Part shown: positions 15,901-24,717 of the stretch, piece after piece
Numbering within the stretch: the first letter of the stretch is position 1
How the letters are laid out: each line of letters opens with the position of its first letter
Notes under the pieces: generated by a model
Seen by the model: only the letters and a program-made list of their open reading frames with translations
Database searches by the model: none
Told to the model about the DNA's origin: nothing
From: Mameliella sp. CS4
GTDB lineage: Bacteria > Pseudomonadota > Alphaproteobacteria > Rhodobacterales > Rhodobacteraceae
Reading direction: 5' to 3'
DNA length: 64,000 nt
Assembly: GCF_019392335.1 (NCBI RefSeq)
Contig: NZ_JAHXRQ010000001.1
Location: 620,001 to 684,000 of the forward strand
Position numbers and translations under genes: made by a program

Positions 15901-17238
15901 ATGACCGTCACCCGCTTTGCGCCCTCGCCCACCGGCTATATCCACGTCGGGAACCTGCGCACCGCGCTGTTCAACTACCTGATCGCCCGCAAGAGCGGCG
16001 GTGAGTTCGTGCTGCGCATCGACGACACCGACCCGGAGCGGTCGAAAGAGGACTATGTCGACGCCATCAAGCAGGACCTGGAATGGCTGGGCCTGACCTG
16101 GGACCGCATCGAACGCCAGTCGCAGCGGCTGGACCGTTACGAGGCTGCGGCGGACAAGCTGCGCGAGATGGGCCGGTTCTACGAGGCTTTCGAGACACCG
16201 ACCGAGCTGGACCTCAAGCGCAAGAAGCAGCTGAACATGGGCAAGCCGCCGGTCTACGACCGCGCGGCGCTGGATTTGTCCGACGAGGACAAGGCGAAAC
16301 TGCGGGCCGAGCGTGGCGATGGCGTCTGGCGGTTCAAGCTGGACCACGAGCGCATCGCCTGGGAGGACGGCATCCTGGGCGAGGTCTCCATCGACGCGGC
16401 GAGCGTCTCGGACCCGGTGCTGATCCGGGCGGACGGGCAGTTCCTTTATACGCTGGCCTCGGTGGTCGATGACATGGAAATGGGCATCACCAACGTGGTG
16501 CGTGGCAATGACCACGTCACCAATACCGCGACGCAGATCCAGATGATCCGCGCGCTGGGGGGTGAACCGCCGGCCTTTGCGCATCACTCGCTGCTGACCG
16601 GGCCGCAGGGGGAATCTCTGTCGAAACGGCTGGGCACGCTGGCCCTGCGCGACCTGCGCGAAAACGGCGTGGAGCCGGAAGCGCTGTTGAGCCTGATGGC
16701 GCGGCTGGGATCGTCGCAGCCGGTCGAGCTGCGCCTGTCGCTGGACGAGATCGCCGAGGGGTTCGAGCTGGACCAGTTCGGTTCGGCGCCGACCAAGTTC
16801 GATGTCGAGGACCTGTATCCGCTGACCGCGAAAAAGCTGCACGGGCTGGAGCTGGACGCGGTGGCGGATGAGGTGCGCGCGCTGGGCGTGCCCGATGACA
16901 AGGCGGCGGCTTTCTGGAACGTGGTGCGCGACAACATCACCACCCGCAAGGAGATGGCGGGCTGGTGGGCGCTGTTCCGCGACGGGGCGGAGCCGCTGGT
17001 GGACGAGGAAGACCGCGACTTCGTGACCGAGGCCTTTGGCATGCTGGGCGAACCGCCCTATGACGCCGAGACCTGGGGCAGCTGGACCACGGCGGTCAAG
17101 GACGCCACGGGGCGCAAGGGCAAGAAGCTGTTCATGCCGCTGCGCAAGGCGGTGACCGGGCTGCAGCGCGGGCCGGAGATGGCCGAGGTGATGCCGCTGT
17201 TGCAGGTCAAGCCGGGTGGCAAGGGCGCGGCGGGGTAA
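15901..17238 (+). CDS. gltX: Glutamyl-tRNA synthetase
   Basis: Class I aminoacyl-tRNA synthetase that charges tRNA-Glu (and perhaps tRNA-Gln for later amidation). The 445-residue protein has the HIGH-type motif HVGN (15-18) after RFAPSPTGYI and the KMSKS-type motif SLSKR (239-243). The C-terminal half is the anticodon-binding domain. Its final codons and stop (Ala-Gly-stop) lie inside a dispersed hairpin repeat (17230-17251), so the repeat now sets the C-terminus. Many relatives carry two gltX copies; only one is in this window. Confidence 0.95.
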   Translation: MTVTRFAPSPTGYIHVGNLRTALFNYLIARKSGGEFVLRIDDTDPERSKEDYVDAIKQDLEWLGLTWDRIERQSQRLDRYEAAADKLREMGRFYEAFETPTELDLKRKKQLNMGKPPVYDRAALDLSDEDKAKLRAERGDGVWRFKLDHERIAWEDGILGEVSIDAASVSDPVLIRADGQFLYTLASVVDDMEMGITNVVRGNDHVTNTATQIQMIRALGGEPPAFAHHSLLTGPQGESLSKRLGTLALRDLRENGVEPEALLSLMARLGSSQPVELRLSLDEIAEGFELDQFGSAPTKFDVEDLYPLTAKKLHGLELDAVADEVRALGVPDDKAAAFWNVVRDNITTRKEMAGWWALFRDGAEPLVDEEDRDFVTEAFGMLGEPPYDAETWGSWTTAVKDATGRKGKKLFMPLRKAVTGLQRGPEMAEVMPLLQVKPGGKGAAG

Positions 17239-17251
17239 ACCCCGCCCTACG
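17230..17251. repeat. Dispersed hairpin repeat, family A, copy 1
   Basis: GCGGGGT-AA-ACCCCGC followed by CCTACG. The stem is palindromic. The gltX stop codon is the TAA in the loop. Other copies are at 20277, 47036 and 52693, all at or just after the 3' end of a plus-strand gene. Confidence 0.75.
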
Positions 17252-17288
17252 CGGTTTGTCCCGGGACGGCGCCTGTCTGGTGCGGTCG

Positions 17289-17350
17289 GAGGGGGCGCTG
17301 CCCCCGCGCCTTTGGCGCCCCCCGGAAGTATTTTCAAGCCCAAAGAAGAC
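17289..17350. repeat. Dispersed repeat, family B, copy 1
   Basis: GGGGGCGCTGCCCCC hairpin, then a GC-rich block, CCCCCGGAAGTATTTT, and CAAAGAAGA at the end. Other copies are at 20331, 57598 and 62345. It lies 38 bases after a family A copy, as at 20.3 kb. Confidence 0.75.
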
Positions 17351-17370
17351 AGGCCGGTGTCGCCTGAGGC

Positions 17371-17937
17371 TCAGGCGGCGGCGATGATCCGGCTGCCCAG
17401 GGCGGACAAGCCCGCGTCGGTCAGGGTGCGGATCTCGTCCGTGAGGGGACGCGCGCGGGCATAGCGGGGCGCGGCGCGGTCATCCAGGATCGGCGCCTGC
17501 CAGCCCAGGGTGGACTCGAAGAACTGTGCCGGGCCGCCGGGACCGTATTCCGCCAGGTAGCCTGCCACCACAACGTCGAGATAGCTGAGCAGGATCGGGT
17601 TTTCCGGGCCCGGATCGCGGTGGCGGTCGGGATCGATCGCATAGACGACGACGGCCCGCGCGTCGCTGTCATGAGTCAGGTTTTGGGTGGCGTCGTGCCG
17701 GTCATAGGCGCCTTCGCGGTGGTCGAGCTCTGCCCAGCTGTCACCGGGGACCGGGGCGATCAGCCCGTCGATATGCGCCTCTGGGTCGCGCACGGCGGTG
17801 AGATAGCACAGGTCCCGTTCGGGCACCGCGCGCCAGGCGCGGCGCCAGCCATGCAGGCGGGCGCGATGTGCGGGTGTGTGTTCATGGGTCGTGCGGTTCA
17901 CCAGCGACCCGTAGCCAAAGAAATATACATGCTCCAT
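17371..17937 (-). CDS. Gamma-glutamylcyclotransferase-like protein
   Basis: Cytosolic protein of 188 residues in the AIG2/GGCT-like fold. The N-terminal substrate loop YFFGYGSLVN (Y9-L12) and a downstream Glu in DHREGAYDRH (E75), likely catalytic, fit the family; it would release 5-oxoproline from gamma-glutamyl compounds or act on a related amide. A C-terminal extension contains many Asp/Arg. It is divergent from the Rrf2 regulator, and the shared 90-base gap contains an FNR-type box. Confidence 0.75.
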   Translation of the reverse strand: MEHVYFFGYGSLVNRTTHEHTPAHRARLHGWRRAWRAVPERDLCYLTAVRDPEAHIDGLIAPVPGDSWAELDHREGAYDRHDATQNLTHDSDARAVVVYAIDPDRHRDPGPENPILLSYLDVVVAGYLAEYGPGGPAQFFESTLGWQAPILDDRAAPRYARARPLTDEIRTLTDAGLSALGSRIIAAA

Positions 17938-17957
17938 GTGCGAAATATTCGCCTGTT

Positions 17958-17971
17958 TTGACGCATGTCAA
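17958..17971. promoter_or_regulatory. FNR/FnrL-type box
   Basis: TTGACGCATGTCAA, a perfect TTGAC-N4-GTCAA dyad. The consensus for FnrL and Dnr-type regulators in Rhodobacteraceae is TTGAT-N4-ATCAA, and the C/G variant is a known alternative. It lies 73 bases before the Rrf2 start and 21 before the GGCT-like start, so it could act on either gene. Confidence 0.6.
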
Positions 17972-18030
17972 ACCCCGAAGGCCCGCATCGTGCCAGATAG
18001 GTGACTGATCAATGTATTTTGGAGATCCGC

Positions 18031-18507
18031 ATGCGGGTGACGAAAAGAACCAATATCGCGATGCGCGTACTGATGTATTGCGCCGCGAATCCCGGGCGGC
18101 TTGTCACCAAGCACGAGATTGCCCAACGGTGCAACGCCTCGGAAAACCACCTGGCGCAAGTCATCAACCAGCTGGCCCAGATGGGGTTCCTGCACACCCA
18201 GAGGGGGCGAAACGGCGGGCTGGAACTGGGCCGTCCGGCGGAGGATATCGTCATCGGTGACATTTTCCGCGCGCTGGAACAGCCGGTGCCGCTGGCCGAA
18301 TGTTTTGCCGATGTGGACAACACCTGTCCGCTGACCGATGCCTGCCGGTTGCGCAATGCGCTGACCCGGGCCGCCAACGCCTTTTACGAGACGCTGGACC
18401 CGATCACGCTGGATTCGCTGGTCTGTGACAACGCAGCGTTGATGAACATCATCTCGAGCGAGGGATGCAGAGTGGGGCGGCTTGCCAACGCCGGGGCGAT
18501 GGACTAG
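18031..18507 (+). CDS. Rrf2 family regulator, NsrR/RirA-like, with Fe-S cysteines
   Basis: Dimeric HTH regulator of 158 residues. The winged helix covers about 1-70 (RGRNGG wing); cluster ligands are C91, C99 and C105 in ECFADVDNTCPLTDAC (C-x7-C-x5-C). This spacing is shared by RirA (iron) and by some NsrR (nitric oxide) proteins. The opening resembles RirA, while VINQLAQMG and the C-terminal LDSLV region look more like NsrR. I therefore leave the ligand open. ATG at 18031 follows GGAG by six bases. An FNR-like box upstream suggests oxygen or NO control. Confidence 0.85.
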   Translation: MRVTKRTNIAMRVLMYCAANPGRLVTKHEIAQRCNASENHLAQVINQLAQMGFLHTQRGRNGGLELGRPAEDIVIGDIFRALEQPVPLAECFADVDNTCPLTDACRLRNALTRAANAFYETLDPITLDSLVCDNAALMNIISSEGCRVGRLANAGAMD

Positions 18508-18522
18508 CGTCTGCCCATCTTC

Positions 18523-18695
18523 GACGGGAGAACCGGGGAGGGCCTAGGCCCGGAGCCGGTGCCGAAGGCGCAACCGCCCCGGAAACGCTCAGGCCGCATG
18601 GACCGCGAAGAGGCAAGACTCTGGAGAGAGGCGCCGGATGTGCGTCCGCCGAAGGGATAACGATCTCAGGCCGAAGGACAGAGGGGGCAGTGGGG
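18523..18695 (+). ncRNA. Tandem glycine riboswitch
   Basis: Two glycine aptamers in series in the gcvT leader. Aptamer 1 (about 18523-18610) contains GGGAG, GCCGAAGGCGCAA and AAACGCTCAGG...GGACCG; aptamer 2 (about 18617-18693) contains CTGGAGAG, GCCGAAGGGATAACGATC and CTCAGGCCGAAGGACAG. These are the conserved core strings of the class. In known cases glycine binding turns the glycine cleavage operon on. The segment 18686-18735 can form a further GGGCAGT/ACTGCCC hairpin that may be the expression platform. Confidence 0.88.
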
Positions 18696-18759
18696 CTGCG
18701 GAATTGGTCCGTGGCGGAACTGCCCGGACGCGCTGTGCGTCATGGGCAAAGGGGAGCGC

Positions 18760-19893
18760 ATGGCGGACGACGAGCCCAACGAGTTGAAGACAACCGTCCT
18801 GAACGAGTTGCACCACGCGCGCGGCGCGAAGATGGTGGGATTCGCCGGCTACGAGATGCCGGTGCAGTACAAGCTGGGCGTGCTGAAAGAGCACCTGCAG
18901 ACACGGACCCAAGCCGGACTGTTCGACGTCAGCCACATGGGACAGGTGATCCTGCGCGGGCCGAACCTGGCCGAGGCGCTGGAGCGGCTGGTGCCTGTGG
19001 ACGTGGCGGGACTGGCCGAAGGGCGGCAGCGCTACGCCTTTTTCACCAATGACGCGGGCGGGATCGAGGACGACCTGATGATCGCCAACCGGGGCGATCA
19101 CCTCTTTGTGGTGGTCAATGCCGCCTGCAAGGAGGCCGATGTGGCGCGCATGCGCGCGGCGCTGGAACCCGGCGGCATCACCGTGAAACTGCTGGAAAAT
19201 CGTGCGCTTGTGGCGCTGCAGGGGCCCGCGGCCGAGGATGTGCTGGCCGAGCATTGCCCCGCGGTGCGCGACATGCGTTTCATGGACGTCGAGACGTTGC
19301 CCATCGCGGGAGCGGAATGCTGGGTCTCGCGGTCGGGCTATACCGGCGAGGATGGCTTTGAGATCTCGGTGCCCAATGTGGCCGCCGTGGATCTGGTGAA
19401 ATCGCTGCTGACGGATGCCCGGGTGGAACCCATCGGGCTGGGCGCGCGGGACAGCCTGCGGCTGGAAGCGGGCCTGTGCCTGTACGGGCAGGACCTGGAT
19501 CCGGGAACATCCCCGGTCGAGGCGGGGCTGACCTGGGCGATCCAGAAGGTGCGGCGCGCCGATGGTGCGCGCGCGGGCGGCTATCCGGGCGCGGACCGGG
19601 TGCAGCGCGAGATGGCGGATGGCCCGGCGCGCAAGCGCGTGGGCCTGCGGCCCGAGGGCCGGGCGCCGATGCGCGCGGGCGTCGTGCTGTATGATGCCGA
19701 GGAAGGCGGGGCCGAGGTCGGCGCCGTGACCTCGGGCGGCTTTGGCCCCTCTGTCGAGGGGCCGGTGGCCATGGGATACGTGTCGGCAGGATGCGCGGCA
19801 GAGGGCACGGCCCTCTGGGGCGAGCTGCGCGGCAAACGGGTTCCGGTGCGGGTGGCAAAGCTGCCGTTCGTGCCGGCTGGGTTCAAACGGTGA
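18760..19893 (+). CDS. gcvT: Glycine cleavage system T protein (aminomethyltransferase)
   Basis: Takes the aminomethyl group from GcvH to tetrahydrofolate, releasing ammonia. The 377 residues carry the folate-binding folds typical of GcvT: GAKMVGFAGYEMPVQY, FDVSHMGQ, the SRSGYTGEDGFE motif and GLGARDSLRLEAGLCLYGQD. ATG at 18760 is preferred over ATG 18742, because AAGGGGAG lies four bases before it. It is preceded by the glycine riboswitch and followed by gcvH after 15 bases. Confidence 0.95.
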   Translation: MADDEPNELKTTVLNELHHARGAKMVGFAGYEMPVQYKLGVLKEHLQTRTQAGLFDVSHMGQVILRGPNLAEALERLVPVDVAGLAEGRQRYAFFTNDAGGIEDDLMIANRGDHLFVVVNAACKEADVARMRAALEPGGITVKLLENRALVALQGPAAEDVLAEHCPAVRDMRFMDVETLPIAGAECWVSRSGYTGEDGFEISVPNVAAVDLVKSLLTDARVEPIGLGARDSLRLEAGLCLYGQDLDPGTSPVEAGLTWAIQKVRRADGARAGGYPGADRVQREMADGPARKRVGLRPEGRAPMRAGVVLYDAEEGGAEVGAVTSGGFGPSVEGPVAMGYVSAGCAAEGTALWGELRGKRVPVRVAKLPFVPAGFKR

Positions 19894-19908
19894 AACAGGG
19901 AGACTTAC

Positions 19909-20268
19909 ATGAAATTCACCGAGGAACATGAATGGCTGCTGGTCGAGGGTGACCTGGTCGTCGTGGGCATCACCAATCATGCGGCGGAACAGCTGGGCGA
20001 CATCGTCTTTGTCGAACTGCCCGAGGAAGGCCGCGAGGTGACCAAGGACGAGGAAGTCGTGGTGATCGAATCGGTCAAGGCGGCCTCGGACATCCTGGCC
20101 CCTCTGGATGGCGAGATCGTCGAGGTGAACGAGCCCATCGTCGAGGAGCCCGGCAAGATCAACGAGGACCCCGAGGGTGATGCCTGGTTCTTCAAGATGA
20201 AGGTCGAGGACCTGTCGGCACTGGACGACATGATGGACGAGAAGGCCTACAAGGACTTCATTTCGTGA
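19909..20268 (+). CDS. gcvH: Glycine cleavage system H protein
   Basis: Lipoyl carrier that shuttles the aminomethyl group between GcvP, GcvT and the lipoamide dehydrogenase. The 119 residues match the family in length and order; K57 in ESVKAASD is the lipoylation site. A good Shine-Dalgarno (AGGGAG) lies nine bases before the start. The 144-base gap to gcvP holds one copy of each dispersed repeat family. Confidence 0.97.
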   Translation: MKFTEEHEWLLVEGDLVVVGITNHAAEQLGDIVFVELPEEGREVTKDEEVVVIESVKAASDILAPLDGEIVEVNEPIVEEPGKINEDPEGDAWFFKMKVEDLSALDDMMDEKAYKDFIS

Positions 20269-20276
20269 GCGCGGCG

Positions 20277-20298
20277 GCGGGGTAAACCCCGCCCTACG
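20277..20298. repeat. Dispersed hairpin repeat, family A, copy 2
   Basis: Identical in core to the copy at 17230, nine bases after the gcvH stop and inside the gcv operon. A family B copy follows 33 bases later. Confidence 0.75.
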
Positions 20299-20330
20299 CT
20301 GAGGCCTGCCGTGGCGCGGGCGACACCCGG

Positions 20331-20400
20331 GGCAGGGGGCGCTGCCCCTCTTGGCCAGTTGGCCAATTCACCCCGGGAGTATTTTTGGAAAGAAGAAGCC
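20331..20400. repeat. Dispersed repeat, family B, copy 2
   Basis: GGGGGCGCTGCCCC, a spacer with the dyad TTGGCCAGTTGGCCAA, CCCCGGGAGTATTTTT and AAAGAAGAAG. It ends immediately before the gcvP ribosome-binding site (CGGGAG), so an operon-internal repeat forms the gcvP leader. Confidence 0.75.
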
Positions 20401-20412
20401 CGGGAGCGGTGC

Positions 20413-23259
20413 ATGACCTACGAGCCCATCGACTATCTGCCCTATGATTTTGCCAATCGGCGCCACATCGGCCCGTCGCCCGAGGAAATGGCGCGCATGT
20501 TCAACGTGCTGGGCGTTTCGGGGCTGGACCAGCTGGTGGATGAAACCGTGCCGGCGAACATCCGGCAGGACAGGCCGCTGGATTTCGGCAAGCCGCTGTC
20601 CGAGCGTGAATTGATCTACCGGCTGCGCGAGGTGGCGTCGAAGAACAAGGTGCTGACCTCGCTCATCGGGCAGGGGTATCACGGCACGGTCACGCCGCCG
20701 GCGATCCAGCGCAATATCCTGGAGAACCCGGCCTGGTACACCGCCTACACACCCTACCAGCCCGAGATCAGCCAGGGCCGGCTTGAGGCGCTTCTGAACT
20801 TCCAGACCATGATCTGCGACCTGACGGGGCTGGAGATCGCCAATGCCTCGCTGCTGGACGAGGCGACCGCCTGCGCCGAGGCCATGACCATGGCGCAGCG
20901 GGTGGCGAAATCGAAGGCAGGGGCGTTTTTTGTCGATGAGAACTGTCACCCGCAGAACATCGCGGTGATGAAGACCCGGGCAGAGCCGCTGGGGATCGAG
21001 GTGATCGTGGGGGCGCCGGAGGCGCTGGAGGCCGACAAGGTGTTCGGCGCGATCTTTCAGTATCCCGGCACCTATGGCCACCTGCGGGATTTCACCGCCG
21101 AGATGGAGGCGCTGCACGCCGCCAATGCGGTGGGGATCGTCAGCGCCGACCCGTTGTCGTTGTGCCTGCTGAAGGAGCCGGGCGCGATGGGGGCGGATAT
21201 CGCCGTGGGCTCGACCCAGCGATTCGGCGTGCCGGTGGGCTATGGCGGCCCGCATGCCGCCTACATGGCCTGCAAGGACGCGATGAAACGCTCGATGCCC
21301 GGGCGGATCGTCGGCGTGTCCGTCGACAGCCACGGCAACCGCGCCTACCGTCTGTCGTTGCAGACGCGTGAACAGCACATCCGGCGCGAAAAGGCGACCT
21401 CGAACGTCTGTACCGCGCAGGCGCTTTTGGCGGTCATGGCCGGGTTCTACGCGGTTTTCCACGGGCCCAAGGGGTTGCGCGCCATCGCGCAGCGCATTCA
21501 CCGCAAGACCGTGCGCCTGGCCAAGGGGCTGGAGGCGGCGGGCTTCAAGGTGGAGCCGTCCGAGTTCTTTGACACGATCACGGTGGATGTGGGCCTGTTG
21601 CAGCGCGGCGTCTTGCAGGCCGCCGTGCAGCAGGGGCTGAACCTGCGGCGCGTGGGCAAGACCCGCGTCGGCATCACGCTGGACGAACGAACCCGGCCCT
21701 CGACCATCGAGGCGGTCTGGCGTGCTTTCGGGCTGGTGAAAAAGGACGACCCGGCGGAGTCCGAGTACCGCCTGCCCGAGGCGATGATCCGGCAGAGTGC
21801 CTACCTGGAACATGACGTCTTTCACATGAACCGGGCCGAGACAGAGATGATGCGCTACATGCGCCGTCTGGCCGACCGTGACCTGGCGCTGGACCGGGCG
21901 ATGATCCCGCTGGGCTCCTGCACGATGAAGCTCAACTCGGCTGCCGAGATGATGCCGGTCAGCTGGCGCGAGTTTTCGATGATCCACCCCTATGTGCCCA
22001 AGGACCAGGCGCGGGGCTATGCCGAGCTGATCGAGAACCTGAACGCCAAGCTGTGCCAGATCACCGGCTATGACGCGATTTCCATGCAGCCCAATTCCGG
22101 CGCTCAGGGGGAATATGCGGGGCTGCTGACGATCCGGCGCTGGCAGATGGACCGGGGCGACGGGCAGCGCAACGTCTGCCTGATCCCGGTCAACGCGCAT
22201 GGCACCAACCCGGCCTCGGCGCATATGGTGGGCTGGAAGGTGGTTGCGGTGAAATGCGATGCCCAGGGGTCGATCGACGTCGAGGATTTCCGCGCCAAGG
22301 CGGAGAAGCATTCCGACGCGCTGGCGGCCTGCATGATCACCTATCCCTCGACCCACGGGGTCTTCGAGGAGACGGTGAAAGAGGTCTGCGCGATCACCCA
22401 TGAACATGGCGGGCAGGTCTATATCGACGGCGCCAACATGAACGCAATGGTGGGCCTGTCGCGGCCCGGTGACCTGGGCGGGGACGTCAGCCACCTGAAC
22501 CTGCACAAGACATTCTGCATTCCGCACGGCGGGGGCGGCCCCGGCATGGGGCCGATCGGGGTCAAGGAGCACCTTGTCCCGCACCTGCCCGGCAACCCGC
22601 TGGACGCGGAAGGCGGCGCGGTCAGCGCGGCGTCCTTTGGCTCTCCTTCGCTGTTGCCGATCTCCTGGGCCTATTGCCTGATGATGGGCGGCAGCGGCCT
22701 GACCCAGGCGACGCGGGTGGCGATCCTGAACGCCAACTACATCGCCAAGCGGCTGGAGGGCGCTTATGACGTGCTCTACCGCGGCTCGAACGGCTGGGTT
22801 GCGCATGAATGCATCCTGGATACCCGGCCTTTCGAGAAATCGGCGGGTGTGACGGTCGAGGACATCGCCAAGCGGTTGATGGATGCAGGCTTTCACGCGC
22901 CGACCATGAGCTGGCCGGTGGCGGGGACGTTGATGGTGGAACCGACGGAGTCCGAGACCAAGGCAGAGCTGGACCGCTTCTGCGATGCGATGCTGGCGAT
23001 CCGAGAGGAGATCCGCGCCATCGAGGACGGCGACATGGACCGCGAGCAGAACCCGCTGAAACTGGCGCCGCACACGATGGAGGACCTCGTGCGCGACTGG
23101 GACCGGCCCTATAGCCGCGAACAGGGCTGTTTCCCGCCGGGGGCTTTCCGGGTCGACAAGTACTGGCCGCCGGTCAACCGGGTCGACAACGTCTATGGCG
23201 ACCGGCACCTGATCTGCACCTGCCCGCCGATAAGCGATTACGCCGAGGCGGCGGAGTAG
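20413..23259 (+). CDS. gcvP: Glycine dehydrogenase (decarboxylating), P protein
   Basis: PLP enzyme that decarboxylates glycine and loads the aminomethyl group on lipoyl-GcvH. At 948 residues it is the fused single-chain form. The PLP lysine is K699 in [17 protein letters not shown]; the first half carries [13 protein letters not shown] and the second the [11 protein letters not shown] block. ATG at 20413 follows GGGAG by six bases. A strong terminator lies 32 bases after the stop. Confidence 0.97.
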   Translation: MTYEPIDYLPYDFANRRHIGPSPEEMARMFNVLGVSGLDQLVDETVPANIRQDRPLDFGKPLSERELIYRLREVASKNKVLTSLIGQGYHGTVTPPAIQRNILENPAWYTAYTPYQPEISQGRLEALLNFQTMICDLTGLEIANASLLDEATACAEAMTMAQRVAKSKAGAFFVDENCHPQNIAVMKTRAEPLGIEVIVGAPEALEADKVFGAIFQYPGTYGHLRDFTAEMEALHAANAVGIVSADPLSLCLLKEPGAMGADIAVGSTQRFGVPVGYGGPHAAYMACKDAMKRSMPGRIVGVSVDSHGNRAYRLSLQTREQHIRREKATSNVCTAQALLAVMAGFYAVFHGPKGLRAIAQRIHRKTVRLAKGLEAAGFKVEPSEFFDTITVDVGLLQRGVLQAAVQQGLNLRRVGKTRVGITLDERTRPSTIEAVWRAFGLVKKDDPAESEYRLPEAMIRQSAYLEHDVFHMNRAETEMMRYMRRLADRDLALDRAMIPLGSCTMKLNSAAEMMPVSWREFSMIHPYVPKDQARGYAELIENLNAKLCQITGYDAISMQPNSGAQGEYAGLLTIRRWQMDRGDGQRNVCLIPVNAHGTNPASAHMVGWKVVAVKCDAQGSIDVEDFRAKAEKHSDALAACMITYPSTHGVFEETVKEVCAITHEHGGQVYIDGANMNAMVGLSRPGDLGGDVSHLNLHKTFCIPHGGGGPGMGPIGVKEHLVPHLPGNPLDAEGGAVSAASFGSPSLLPISWAYCLMMGGSGLTQATRVAILNANYIAKRLEGAYDVLYRGSNGWVAHECILDTRPFEKSAGVTVEDIAKRLMDAGFHAPTMSWPVAGTLMVEPTESETKAELDRFCDAMLAIREEIRAIEDGDMDREQNPLKLAPHTMEDLVRDWDRPYSREQGCFPPGAFRVDKYWPPVNRVDNVYGDRHLICTCPPISDYAEAAE

Positions 23260-23290
23260 GTCCACAGGCACCAGAGCCGCTGCACCAGAA

Positions 23291-23332
23291 AATGCCCTCG
23301 CAGGGAGCTGCGAGGGCATTGCCATTTTTTCT
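23291..23332 (+). terminator. Rho-independent terminator of the gcv operon
   Basis: Perfect 12-base stem AATGCCCTCGCA/TGCGAGGGCATT, loop GGGAGC, followed by GCCATTTTTTCT. It ends gcvP transcription; the GST gene ends 14 bases further on the opposite strand. Confidence 0.9.
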
Positions 23333-23345
23333 CGGCGCTCAGGAC

Positions 23346-23954
23346 CTATACCTGCAGCTCCGCGCTTTCCCGGTCCGCGACGGCCTTTATCGCCGGGCGA
23401 TCGGCGCAGCGGTCTATCCACGCCTTGACGACGGGGTCCTTCGGCGCCGCCTCCGGCAACCATTGGAAAGGGCTCGACAGCAGAAGGTCGACCGCCGAAT
23501 AGGTGTCGCCCAAGAGGTAGGGCTGACCGTCCAGCGCCTCTGCCAGCCGGGCCACGACGGTGTTCATGTCGCGGAAGGTCGCCTGCACGATGGGATGGTC
23601 GACCTTGGCCCAGTCCAGCACGAGCAGCGGCTCCATCACGCCCTGGTAGTAGAACAGCCAGCTGAGGAAGGCCCCGCGCTGCGGATGCCCCACGGGACGC
23701 CCGAGCCCGGACTCGGGGAACCTGTCGGTCAGGTAGGTCATGAGGGCGCCGCGTTCGCGCACATGGTCCGCGCCATCGGTCAGATAGGGCACCTTTTTCT
23801 CGGGGTGGGGGTTCTTCGGGTCCGGTGCGCCGCTGCCATCCCCACGGGCGACGGTGACGTCGATGACTTCGACCTGGTCGGCGATGCCCATCTCCTCGAT
23901 CAGGACGAGGATGGAGGTCGAGCGCGAGCGCGGGGCGTGGAAAAGCTTGAGCAT
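23346..23954 (-). CDS. Glutathione S-transferase family protein
   Basis: Cytosolic GST of 202 residues: thioredoxin-fold N-domain (MLKLFHAPRSRSTSILVLIEE, with the cis-Pro motif KVPYL and acidic residues following) and an all-helical C-domain. Ser/Arg near residues 9-12 occupies the catalytic site. The gene is divergent from a YafY-type regulator, with a 21-base dyad between them, so it may be that regulator's target. The substrate is unknown. Confidence 0.85.
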   Translation of the reverse strand: MLKLFHAPRSRSTSILVLIEEMGIADQVEVIDVTVARGDGSGAPDPKNPHPEKKVPYLTDGADHVRERGALMTYLTDRFPESGLGRPVGHPQRGAFLSWLFYYQGVMEPLLVLDWAKVDHPIVQATFRDMNTVVARLAEALDGQPYLLGDTYSAVDLLLSSPFQWLPEAAPKDPVVKAWIDRCADRPAIKAVADRESAELQV

Positions 23955-23998
23955 GGGTGTCTCCTGTTACTCGGGAATGCCTTGCTTTAGCCGACACC

Positions 23999-24019
23999 TG
24001 CTGACAGATGCTGTCAGCA
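23999..24019. promoter_or_regulatory. Operator-like dyad between GST and YafY-type regulator
   Basis: TGCTGACAG-ATG-CTGTCAGCA, two perfect 9-base arms around a 3-base centre, in the 64-base gap between divergent genes. The last base is the first base of the regulator's start codon, so binding would also block its own translation start region. Autoregulation is likely. Confidence 0.7.
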
Positions 24020-24708
24020 TGGCCCGGACCGACCGCCTCTTTCGCCTCATGGACGCCTTGCGCCGTCTGCCCGCCCCGGTCACCGCCGGGCGGCTGGCGA
24101 CGGAGATGGGCGTTTCGCGACGCCAGCTGTATCGGGACATTGCCACGTTGCGCGCGGGCGGCGCCCTGATCGACGGTGAGGCGGGGGTGGGCTATCGGCT
24201 GACCGAGGACCCGGCCTTGCCGCCGCAGAGCTTTTCCCGGCTGGAGATCGAGGCGCTTGTGCTTGCCGTGGCGGAGTTGCGCCAGACCGGCGATGCGGCA
24301 CTGGAGGCGGCGGGCCGCACCGCCCTGGCCCGGATCATCGCCACGCTGGCAGACGAGCAGGCGCGGCAGGCCATGCACACGGTCCTGCGCAGTTTTCGCG
24401 CGCCGCCGGTCCGGGTGGACGTCACCGTGGACATGGCGCTGTTGCGCCGGGCCTGCTGGGAGGAACTGGCGCTGGACGTGCGGTATCGCGACCTCAAGGA
24501 CCAGGTCACAGAGCGCGAGGTCTGGCCCCTGGGCATCAGCTATTCGGAGGGCACGTTGATGGTGCTGGTCTGGTGCTGCCTGCGGCAGGACTGGCGCCTG
24601 TTCCACGCCTCGGGGATCGAAAGTGCGGCCCTGAACGGGCGCAGCTTTCGCCCACGGCGCGTGCCCTTGCTGCGCGATTACGCGGCACGCTTTGCGGACT
24701 GTGGGTAG
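24019..24708 (+). CDS. YafY family regulator (HTH-11 and WYL domain)
   Basis: 229-residue regulator: DeoR-type HTH (residues 5-60, VTAGRLATEMGVSRRQLYRDIATLR) followed by a WYL-type ligand domain (about 135-225; the conserved triad region reads VWPLGISYSEGTLMVLVWCCLRQDWRLF). WYL domains sense small ligands or nucleic acids. ATG at 24019 gives the usual MxRTDRLFRLMDALR start and overlaps the dyad. The short C-terminus without a WCX extension is normal for this subgroup. Confidence 0.85.
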   Translation: MARTDRLFRLMDALRRLPAPVTAGRLATEMGVSRRQLYRDIATLRAGGALIDGEAGVGYRLTEDPALPPQSFSRLEIEALVLAVAELRQTGDAALEAAGRTALARIIATLADEQARQAMHTVLRSFRAPPVRVDVTVDMALLRRACWEELALDVRYRDLKDQVTEREVWPLGISYSEGTLMVLVWCCLRQDWRLFHASGIESAALNGRSFRPRRVPLLRDYAARFADCG

Positions 24709-24717
24709 GGCGCCGCC

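Noticed and set aside
20368..24606. Very long open frame of over 1400 codons antisense to gcvP
   Set aside because: Arises from codon bias of GC-rich gcvP; no start context, and composition (His, Arg, Gln, Pro) is that of a shadow frame.
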